Shown one piece after another: positions 30,839 to 42,800 of a DNA stretch of 64,000 bases. Position numbers and translations under genes: made by a program. The notes below the pieces were generated by a model. That model was given only the letters and a program-made list of their open reading frames with translations, was not told where the DNA came from and did no database searches. The stretch is taken from the NCBI GenBank assembly GCA_944548615.1, contig OX155972.1, forward strand, positions 2,159,625 to 2,223,624, read 5' to 3'. Positions within the stretch are counted from its first letter, which is position 1, and every line of letters begins with the position of its first letter. The stretch comes from Micropterix aruncella (taxonomy: Eukaryota; Arthropoda; Insecta; Lepidoptera; Micropterigidae).

Positions 30839-33800
30839 CTAAAATTAAAATAATGAAGGATAATAAACAAAGACCACATGGAAAAAAATGGTTGTGGATC
30901 ACAAGCATTCCCGGCGAAGACTTCCCAGAATCACAGAAGCTGTCATAGGAATTTTGGAAGATGCGTTATCTTAGTAAACAACATTGGTATTTATAACCAT
31001 AAATAACATTTCATTTTAATCCGAACAAAATCGAAATATTTGCGGAGTAGCGTAATGCCATGTAGTGAAAATCCGGTCAAAAAGATTCGAAAACGCACGT
31101 CGGCGTCTAAGAAAAGACATGAATCGCGGCCGCGGTTCATAGATAGTAATGCGCAGTGACATATGTAGGTATGAAGTGACATATGGCACTGGCCGTATAA
31201 AAAATAAAAAATGGTGGACCGATTTCAACCACAATATTTTCAACTCTTACCATGACCAAATGATGCCTACATGTCAAATTTCAACTAATTAGATGAAGCG
31301 TTTAGGCGCTATCGTGGAGGAATACACACATATACCCAGATACACAGACCCACAGACTCACATACAGACTTCAGCGTGGAAACGGCCTCAATCATCTTAA
31401 TGTATTTATCCGTTTTCATATCGACAGTTTTTTTAGCGCGTTCACAATACATTATTTAATTAATTAATTCTAATTTAACTTTCCAAATTAATTAATTCCT
31501 TAATTAATTTGGAAAGTAACAGGAGGTTTGTCAAAAAACCATTTTTGAGATAATCGCTTTTAAAGATTTGACGAGTCATAACTTGAAAACAGTGCCGTAT
31601 AGCTTTGTAGTAAAAATCCAAGTGATGAGTAATATGTTTTTAATAAGTATACATAAATATAAAATAAAAAACATTCGTTTAAATATAGGTAAAAAAACTG
31701 AAGTCATTTTTTACAGGATAAAAATCTCTTTACGCTTTACGCCAACTCCAGAATAACCAAAAATTCGATTCTAAGCAATTCCAAGGATCCGGAAATATCG
31801 AAGGACGTTATAACCCAAGTAGCACAAATTGGCTATATAACGGTCACGGCAACGTTATCACTACAGCTTATAGTGACAAGAACTGGTCATATAGCAGTCA
31901 TATAAACGTTTATCTGACTGCTATATGACCGGATTAGGCGCATTTGGCTTTTAGCTGAATAGTGGCTGAATAGCGGTCACAACGGCTACCTTCGGTGGTA
32001 TAAGCCCCCCTATATAGCCAGCGGCTATAAAAGTGTCTTCAATTAATACTTTATTACAACTTCTAGTCGGGGAATGCCTTAAAACGATATAGAATAGTAA
32101 CTAAAGAAAGCTGCATGATCATTTGCCGTCGCAAACATAGATGTCCTAATGGCTATATTGCATTTTATTGACTTTTAAAATAATTGTATTGTAGTTTAAT
32201 AAACCAAAATTAAATATTCTTGCGGAAATCATTTAATCAACAATAAGTAAGATGTCTAACAAAATTTTAACGCGCCTTCAAACTATTAATATTTTAACTA
32301 AATTTTAATTAATAATTATGGTTTATAGTTTTTTTTGTAAATATGCTGCCCTTTTGTAAATATGCTTTAAATTATGTATATTCTTGCTGGACATTGTTCA
32401 CACATTTTGAAATAGGATTTACCTATAATACGTGTATTTTATAACTTAAAATGCCTTTAAAAATATAATACAAAAATTTTAGGTTATAAAGATTCGAGAA
32501 AAATAGCCGTTTTGCTTATATGGCATCTGCAACTTTAATATAACCTTTATAAAACTATAAGCTGCGTACGTGAGGTTCGAGTAACAACAATATAACTATA
32601 AGCTGTAAAAGGATAGGTCTTGTAACCAATATACAGGCTTTGGTGGAGTAAAGGTAATATAGTAGCTTTTGTATTGTTTGTTCTATAAAGGTTATTTATT
32701 CGACTACTATACATACAGCTGTTAGTTATATAATTGCTATAAATTAGTATGCTTTATAGCGATTGTACCACCCTTATTCGGCTTTATACGACAAAATAAT
32801 ATGACTAAAAGGTAATATAAGCCAAATTGCTTTAAATGACCTTTACATAGCTGTCAGTTAATCTGAAAGCCTTAAATATCTTCGTATATGGCTTTTGTGC
32901 TTGTTATAAAGTGGCCGCAGTGAGCCAAATAATCTACAAGCCAGCGTAGACTTCCACATAAAGTTTTTTGCTAGAATCAGACAGAACGACAATGGTCTGG
33001 GTATGGCAGTAAAACCATGAGCGATGTGGACTTGAAGAAGACTCTCTTGCAGGGAGATTACGACACCAATAGTATGGTTTGCGCTATTGGCCTTCAATGC
33101 TAGAATGATTGGATAGCAAATGGAGACTTTCGCATTCCTCCTCCAATGCACTGGAAAGTAATGTATGTTTGACTGGACGCCAGATAATTTGAAATTTTAT
33201 TTAAATGCCTTCAGCATATACTTTTAGACCCCGGTAACCTCGCTCGCTGGATCTAGGCGAGGATAGTTTATGTCCCCTTTGTAGCTATACCCCTTGCACA
33301 GCTAGATATATTCTAGCTGGCTGCAAGGCGGCCTTAGATCAATGACGGTACACTTACCGCCACGACAAAGTTCTCCTCCCAGTGGTTCGTGTCAACAACC
33401 CTCCAAACCCCCAATACAGTTTGTGCGGGGATGACTTTAAAGGCAAAAAAACATTTCACGGCAAAACCTTTCACAATAATCGAGAAAGCTTCAGATCGGA
33501 TTCTGGAGGTCGGTTCGGTCTCTAGGCAAGTTATAAAGTCCCCAAAAGTCTCGGATGCACAATCCTCCGTCCAGATATAACTCTTTACTCCATATCTCGG
33601 AAGATGGCCCTTATCGTAGAATTAACTGTTCCAAGGGAATCAAATATCGCAAAAGACCACAAATACAAATTAAATAAATACCATGATCTCGGAAATGCCG
33701 AGATTATAGCAATGAACAATTCGAAACAACAAATGAAAAAGTTTAAATAATTTCTAAAAATGAGAGTAGGTACTTAAAAATAGTCATAGTAGTTGAAAAT

Positions 33801-36800
33801 AGTCATAAAATAATTATAACGTCAAAAAGCAATGTAAGTTGAATTATAAAAACTAAAAATAGGTAAAATAGTTAAAAACATGATAATAATTAAATAATTA
33901 TATACAATCATATTTTTTCTTAAAAAATAATATTATACACATCATTTAGTAAATAAATTTAATGAGACAGAGCAGTTCGTTAGAGCGGAATGTGAAATGA
34001 ACGCTTGTCTCTTTTCCGCATGAAAACTACCCACGGAAGATAGCGAAGCTAAATCTAACACCACACGAAATGTGTTCAAACTTATTCGGGAGTCTATAAG
34101 TTCGACGGGTAGTTTTGGTGCGGGAAAATCGACGATAGTTCATTTCATATTCCGTTCTAACTCTCTGTCTTGTTTAGTTGAACTAAGTTGATGAATGAAA
34201 TGAAAATCTCTTTATTGCACTATAAAAATAAGGTAGGGTACAATGGCGGAATAATCGCTACATTGCAATATCTTCCAGTAAACCAACATGCTCATGTGAA
34301 AAGAAGAGTAGGTAAAAAGTACAATATGATACAAAAATATATAAAATAAAAATTTAAATTATAGCATATAATATGCATTTTGTGCGTATCTAAAGCCAAA
34401 AGTAAATTTTTAAAAATATTTTCGAATTGGTCATAAGTTTCTATTTTAGTTCACGAAGAAACCCAATCGGGACCCCAATCATATTTAAATAATTAGATAA
34501 AAAATACATCTCGAACATTGTACGCGAATGAGCTTTTGAGGCCGTGCTCGGGAACAGTTGTTCGGGAGATAACTTTTAGTATTATCTATAGTTATTTATT
34601 GAATATTATGGTTTTTCGTTCCGAGTCTGGCAGCACTCACACAGAGCGGTCACACACAAATAAATGTTGTAACCTCAAAACTGAGTCGCTGTGTTTTTTT
34701 TCTATCGTTACGACTCGTTTTCATTTCTGCAAGGACTTTTGTTGACGCGGAACTTCCTGGCTGGATCAGTTCAACATTATGTTTGTTTTTTTAGTCTTCA
34801 ACAGTGTGTTTTTTAGTCTTTAAGTGGATAAGTAAATTTGATCGTTGTCCGAAGGCATGATTGCATTCCGCACATACATACTGCTTTAATTTCATATGAA
34901 CGACATCTATATGCACTTTCAATGCCTGTTTCGAGTAATATAAACGATCACATCCGCCACATGTGTACTTCTTTATTTTTCTGTGAATGGCATCAAAATG
35001 TTTCCTTAAGTTTCCTGGCTCTGTGAAAGTACGATCGCATTGTTCACATGATAATGTTTTCAGTTTCATGTGAATTGCGTTTAAATGCCTTTTTAAATGA
35101 CCTTTCTCTGAAAATGCATTATCACATTCACCACAAACAAATCTTTTCAATTTCTTATGGACTGCGTCGATGTGGTTTTTCAGCTGTCCTTTGTTTCTAC
35201 AAACGCGGTCGCATTCCTCACATGCAAATTGCTTCCGTTTTCTGTGAATCGTGTTTAAATGCACTTTTAAATTGCCTTGATGCGCAAAAGCATGACCACA
35301 TTCACCACACACAAATTTCTTTAACTTCAAGTGAATGGCAGCAACGTGTTGATTCAAATGACCCTTCTGAGAAAACACACTATCACACTCCGGACACACG
35401 TGCGATTTGCGACGCCCAACTCTAGATACGCTGTCACCAATATTACTGCTTCCAGATGGTCCCCTTTCGATTAGCTCTGGCTTTATGAATCGAGTATCGC
35501 TTTCGTAGAACTCCACCACATTACCACTTCCATCTGTTACTAAATCGCTTAGAGGGATATTCGATTCTGAATCGTCGGCATCGAACTCCAACTTAATGAC
35601 GACGTTATCTTCGATCTTCACACTCACGTTGGTGTAATCGTTCAAATTTTCTTCACCTATATTATTCATTATGAATAAATACCTAGGTATAGTTTGACTA
35701 AACAATTAATTTCACAACAAAAACGACAGCAACTGCAGAGACACAGAACACACAACGGAATACCATTTGACAGCTGTCAGGCAGACACACACACACACAC
35801 AGAAGGGCGTTAATAAAACTTTTTTTTTCCCTGCCGGGAAACTAAAAAATGAAATAATAACGTACACGACAATCAAGGACGTATTCGGGGGAAGGGGGGG
35901 GGGGCAGGGGACGGTTACCCCCACCCCCATTTTTTTTGTAAAAAAATAAATTGAAAAAAATGACAATCACTCAGCATTCGAGACTTACTTACCTAGTGGG
36001 CCCGATTGCGTTTCTTTGTGAACTAAAACTGAAATTAGTTCAAGCGAACGAGATAGAGCAATACGTTAGAGCGGATTATGAAACAAACGATCGTCGACAA
36101 AAAATACCTGTCGAACTTATACTTGTCCAAATAAATTTGGACATATTTCGTGAGGTTGTCACGCCGAGGAAATCTTAAGAGTCGAATTTCCTCGCGTGGA
36201 AACGCCGTGGAAACATATTTCGATTTACTCGATATAAATCGATCTCGAATTAGGTTAAATCGATATGTCAAACATTTTGACAGCTGACAGCTCCTCTTTT
36301 ATTTTCATTAAAGCCCATGAGAATAAGCATTTTCCGCCAAATCGCTGATCGCGTAAATTTTTAAAAATTTTATATCATTGATTAAATCTCTAAGCAATGG
36401 TTATCGTCTAGGCGCTTAATCGCCGAATGTATTCCGTCGGTCGGTCGACGTATTGTTATATTTATTTTATAATTTAATTCTTTTATTATACTATTATTAT
36501 GTCATCGACATATACAACGTGACAAGGTGTTTCACGATTCAGAATCAGATTCAGTGCTTTACACACGTTCACATGAACTAATTTCCAATGTTAGTTCACG
36601 AGGAAACGCAATAGAGCCCAGTGGCAGGCACTTCCTCTATTTAATCGAATGTTATATTACTTTGGTTGCTGATTATATAACGGAATTGCATTTCATTTTA
36701 ATATTTCTTTATTCAATTTTTTTTTTGAGGACTACTTTTTCGGGCAATTTAGTGTTATTAGCATTTTACAAAAACTTTTACATAATTGATTGTAATATTA

Positions 36801-39800
36801 GAGTCCTGTCGACCCTAGAACGGGCTAGTCCCACTTGGGTGACAGAATCAAATAAGAAAAGGGTGAAGTTTTGCCATTCGGTTCCTGTTATTTTTGTAGG
36901 CAAAATCAATGTATTATAGTAATTGATTCCTAAATAAATAAATAAATTCGTAGAAAATGAATAAAAGTTGTCGATGCCCACCTGCAAAGTGAGCTCATTC
37001 GCGCTTGAAGTCTGTATGAACAATTGTATGGCCAGACTTGAAAAGAATCCGACAGCTTGAAGGAATCCCAAACTTGTAACGCTGTTCTGAAATGAAAAAA
37101 AAAATATCTGAGGAGTGTAAGTCAATCAAAATTCGAAATATTGCCTACCCAAAATGTTTACTTTTGTATTTTTTTTACCACTTTAAAGTTTGGGGGGGGG
37201 GGGGATTCCATCACTCTAAAACAACATAAAACCTATTAATAAGTAGCATAATTTATCAAACGATTATTTATTATTTATAATATTAGGATACATTTATAAA
37301 TGGAATATGAATCCCCAGGTATGTAGTGACTCATGATGATGACCAATGTAACATTATACTCAGCAGACATTTTCTAATTCCAGGATTCAGTTGACGTCAA
37401 TTAATTATCTAGCAAAACTGTCTAATCGCATAAGGACTAATAGCTTTATCAATGGTAAACCATCTATTCTATTAATTTCTTTTTGAATAATTAAATACAA
37501 AATATTTAGTCTCTGCTGTTGGCCGTTGAGTAGTTCCCTCATCGGGAGCCAACCCAGGGTACAACAGCCATATCATGGTGAAACAAGGAAGTTGCTATCA
37601 TAAATGAATGCGTATGTAAAATTTTGGGTCTCTGCTGTTGACCGTTGAGGAGTTCTCTCGTCGGGAGCCAACCCTGGGTAGACGGATTTCAACTATAATC
37701 TTTTCAGCTCAATCGGATGAAGCGTTACGGCGCTATCGTTGGAGAATACACACAGCCAGACACACATAGGTGCGTCCACAATACTTTCCTTAAACAGGAA
37801 AGTAAAAATCATTGCAATGAAATTCTAAGAAGAAAATATTTCTTAAACTATATCGTCGCCAGAATGTTTCTAAACTATATCGTCGCCAGAATGTTTCGTC
37901 CCGAGATTTCGATTGCCTAAGGGCCTGTAACGGACCTTAAGTCCATTACATGCGATCAACAAATGCATCGATTTCCAGTGAAATACACTGACACAATTCA
38001 GCTATCATTTTAAACCGTGCAGCCATGAATCAGCAAGATGAAACAATACCTACTTTACTCGGAATATTTTGGATTGCATCATTTATCGGCCTATATAAAC
38101 CGGCGAAAAAGCAACCAAATTATCATTCCCCGAGTGATCACCTTCCCCCAAGGTTGCGACGGTATATTCGGTACCCTTCTCACGAGGTGTGTCAACGAAT
38201 CCGGCTCCTTGGTTTCCTTTCCTTATCCTCCTCAGTATCGAAGCATCAGTATGTAATCCCACAGACTCGAGCCGTGCCCAGTACAAGATACTAGGAGCAC
38301 ACATACAATCCTCATCCGTATATATCCTCGTAACCGCAGTCGCGCATCTATACACTCGAGTCAACGTAAACTATTCGGGAACCGTTATAACTGGCCATAT
38401 TCAAACCTTCGATCAATAAATTCCTTCTACTTCACATCAAAACCGCCTTTCAATACGGAGATAACTCGTAAGTTGATACCACCACCTCACACCGAACAAC
38501 CTGGAGTCTTGTGAGGGGTGGTCCCTCACACTATCATAAATGAATGCGTATGCAAAATTTTGGTCTCTGCTGTTGACCGTTGAGGAGTTCCCTCATCGGA
38601 AGCCAACCCTGGGTGGACGGATTTCAACGACAATCTTTTCAGCTCATACCATGACCAAATGATCCTTGCATGCCAAATTTCAGCTCAATCGGATGAAGCG
38701 TTACGGCGCTATCGTGGGAGAATACACACAGCCAGACACACATAAGTGCGTCCACAATACTTTCACCCCTTGAGTATGATACGACCAAATCTGGTTCTGA
38801 AACAATTATCCGTTGAGTATGATACGACCAGATCTGGTTACGCGTTTTTTTCACTTCTTTGACGTTCTCATATTTATTCATAACTAGATGACCCGGTGAA
38901 CTTCGTACCACCTAAAATTGATTTGTTTGTAACTCTTCATAAGCGTTTATTGATTATATCAACCTTCCAAATCCAATTCATTGAAATCTATAATATGGCC
39001 GAATCGTGTACGGTTTGAGTTTCGTTCGGTGATTAAATGAAAATCGTTTTATAATTAAAATAAATTCAATGTATTCAATTTACATGATAAAATAATAATG
39101 CTTCTTCGACTTTTCCGACTTTTTTGCATTTTTCGACTTTCTTGTCTTTTTTGACTTTTTTGACTTTTTGGACTTTTCCGACTTTTCGACTTTTCCAATT
39201 TTTTCGACTTTTTCTACGTTTTCGACTTTTTCAACTTTTTTGACTTTTTTGACTTTTTTGACTCTTTTGACTTTTCGACTTTTTGAAATTTTACACAATC
39301 GCACGCAATGAATAACAGTTATGGATGGCGCAGCTGTCAAACAATAGGATCGCCGCGAACGCCATCTATTGAAAGGGGCTTATTTCCCAAAAAGACCAAT
39401 TTCGATATTTTCGATTTTCAGTTGTTTCTTTTAATTTTTCCTAAATATTTTTTTTTGTAAACCACCCCTGAATCAAGGCAAACAAAACAAAAGAATAATC
39501 ATTCAAATCGGTCGAGTCATTTCCGAGATCTTGCGAGACTAACGCACGGCGATTCATTTTTATATATAAGAAGATATAAGAAGATAGATAGAATAAAACA
39601 TTATGAAAAAAAGACCGTAGGTGATATACATGAAACTGCTGAAAGGACACGCGAAAAAAAGTGTAAAGGACAGTAAGCGAAAAAATCAGGTCATGGATGG
39701 AGTTCCTTCAATTCCTCATGGATCACATCATCAGAACAAAATTTTGATAAAGATGTCACGAATCTGGAAGTACATCCTTTCAAATAAAAAGAATTTTCCA

Positions 39801-42800
39801 AAGCAATTCATAAATGACGGATTTCTGAGGTAACAAACATTTAAAGAAAAATACGATCGAATTTATAACCTCCTCCTTTTTTTAAAGTCGGTTAAAAATA
39901 AATCGGCTGTGGTCTACGATCAATAGGACCTGACAGGGAAACGAAAAGAGCTTTATCATTTGAAGGGCATGTTCACAGCAGACTAAGATGTTAAAATTTC
40001 AAATGCACACCATAGCAAAGAAGAGGAAGAAATCAAGAATCACACTCATGAAAGCAAAAATGAGAAATATTGTAAAACGGACTAACACGGTTATCATAGC
40101 ATATTGCAAAGGATAAATAGGTCAATAATTTATCAAAAGAAATACAAACAAAATCAAATAATTTAAAATGTGTCTATAAGGTAAACTTAGTACCTAATAT
40201 AAATCCACAACATGACAACTCTACAGTTGTGGTAGAAAATTCCCACGCCCACACAACTTCTAACCTCTGCCTTAGAGCCGTCTGTAAATATGATGTCCAA
40301 GCCAGGGGACCGGGACGACATAAGGTCAGAATATACTACATTGTTTAGGGTGGGGACTGCCCTACTGGTTTTTTCATCAAAACTGTTTGAGGGATGATGT
40401 ACGAAGTAGTAAGTCTGTCGGAGAAGGGAAGGTGAAAGTCTTGCTACTGATCTCTCCGCACCGTAATCGATTTCCGGATCGTAATGGAATGCCGCTTGTT
40501 CCAGGTTGACAGGAACACTGCGACGGCGCAATCGGTCATGTTGATTTTGTCGTGATTGCTGGCGTTGTGTATGTTGTGCACGAAATTGTTGCATTCTCAA
40601 TGTATTCGCTTGCCGTTCATTTTCAGTCGCTCTCAAACATAATTCCGACAATGCCAATACGACTATTTTCATTATCCGTCGCTCGCTGGTCATCAGTGCG
40701 GCTTGCACGTGAAGTAGATCGCCGCGCATTTGACTGCCTTCGACGACCTATGTTACCTATTCTCCTCGGCATTATAATGAACACTGTAAAAAGCCACGGA
40801 ATTGTTTTCAGTCACTCAAATCTGTCGAACATTCCTTGAGAACTTAACAATATAGAAATCCTCAGACTAAGGCCAAATTTGTAGTTATGTATAAGCCTGC
40901 AAAGTCTATTTACCTTTATATAATGGCTGATCAAAGTGAACAAATCTATTCTCCAATCCCACTACCTTTTTTAAAAGAAAAAACGACGTTAAGGTGATTC
41001 GTCGCGGTCCGAGGAAACTATTCTGATAATAGATGGCGTTGTAAGCAATATTAACAGAAAAATACGATTTTTAGCTCTCTCAGTGCAGTAAAAATTACGA
41101 AATAAATTTACCGGGAACTTTACATATACACGGTTCGATGTACTTCGTATCACCGCGATAATCAACCGCATTACGAAATTAATGGGGAAAACAGACCAAT
41201 TTCGGTTCAGAACCGAAATTGGTCTGTTTTCCCCATTAATTTCGTAATGCGGTTGATTATCGCGGTGATACGAAGTACATCGAACCGTGTATATGTAAAG
41301 TTCCCGGTAAATTTATTTCGTAATTTTTACTGCACTGAGAGAGCTAAAAATCGTATTTTTCTGTTAATATTGCTTACAACGCCATCTATTATCAGAATAG
41401 TTTCCTCGGACCGCGACGAATCACCTTAAATGTAATAACAATTTCACACAGTCGCGCGGAATGAATTATGAATGATGTAGCTGTCAAACAATAGAATCTA
41501 TTGTTAGAAAATATAGAGAGCGCCATCTATTGACAGAAATACGAAGTGGCCATCCCTAGAAGTACTAATTTCGATTTTTTCGATTTTTTAGCTGTTCCTT
41601 TGGGTTTTTTCTAAATATTTTTTTTTGGAAACCACCCCTGAATCAAGCCAAACAATATAAAAGAAATATAATTCAAATCGGTCGTGTCGTTTCCGAGATC
41701 CTGCGAGACTAACGCACGGCGATTCATTTTTATATATAAGACTAGATGACACGGTGAACTTCGTACCACCTAAAATTGATTTGTTTGCGACTCTTGATTC
41801 TAAGCATTTATTGATTCTAATCAACCTTCCAAATCCAATTAATTGAAATCTATAATATGGCAGAATCGTGTACGGTTTGAGTTTCGTTCGGTGATTAAAT
41901 GAAAGTCGTTTTATAATTAAAATAAATTCAATGTATTTAATTTACATGATAAAATATTAATGCTTTTTCGACTTTTCCGACTTTTTTGCATTTTTCGACT
42001 TTCTTGACTTTTTCGACTTTTTTGACTTTTTCGACTATTTGGACTTTTCCGACTTTACGACTTTTCCGACTTTTTCGACTTTTTCTACGTTTTCGACTTT
42101 TTCGACTTTTTTGACTTTTTCGACTCTTTTGACTTTTTTGACTTTTTCGACTTTTCGACTTTTTGAAATTTTACACAATCGCACGGAATGAATAACAGTT
42201 ATGGATGGTGCAGCTGTAAAACAATAGGATCGCAGCGAACGCCATCTATTGAAAGGGGCCCATTTCCCAAAAAACCAATTTCGATTTTTTCGATTTTCAG
42301 TTGTTTCTTTTAATTTTTCCTAAATATTTTTTTTGTAAACCACCAATCAAGGCAAACACAACAAAAGAATAATCATTCAAATCGGTCGAGTCATTTTCGA
42401 GATCTTGCGAGACTAACGCTCGGCGATTCATTTTTATATATAAGAAGATATAAGAAGATAGATAGAATAAAACATTATTGAAAAAAGGCCGAGGGTGGTA
42501 TACATGAAACTGCTGAAAGGACGCGCGAAAAAAAGTGTAAAGGACAGTAAGCGAAAAAATCAGGTCATGGAAGGAATTAAAAGTAGGTACCACTTGTATA
42601 ACGTGCCTTGAACACAACCGGTATGACGGCGACGTTTAGCCCCTCATATTTGTTCTTCGGAGGTGGACGATTCCATGCTTACGGTGAACACGGATTAAGT
42701 ATAACGTGGGTGGTACGGTATAGCTACGACCATATTTCATATCAAAGAAAGCGTATTTTTTCTCAAGAAAATTAGCCCCTAGATCTTCGTAATGCAAAGT

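Larger units (their letters stand above)
38884..41741 (-). mobile_element. Helitron unit L (2858 bp)
   Basis: The 5' end is at 41741 and the 3' CTAG at 38884. It contains a broken Helitron Rep N-terminus, the palindromic TTAA element, and near its 3' end a second, nested Helitron 5' end at about 39571. It is closely similar to unit R but lacks the 0.6 kb at 42575-43185. Confidence 0.85.

Noticed and set aside
32858..33151. 97-codon minus frame
   Set aside because: No recognised family and it overlaps the end of the putative TTATAA element.
35670..35705. Twelve-residue N-terminal extension of the zinc-finger protein
   Set aside because: The extended frame would start on TTG, not ATG; the first ATG is at 35669.
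39080..39340. Lys/Ser/Val-rich 86-codon frame (and similar frames at 51864-52181 and 51830-52108)
   Set aside because: Created by the GACTTTTTC simple repeat of Helitrons.
40989..41429. Two identical 60-codon frames on opposite strands
   Set aside because: They are the two arms of one palindrome; no start context, family or codon evidence supports a protein.
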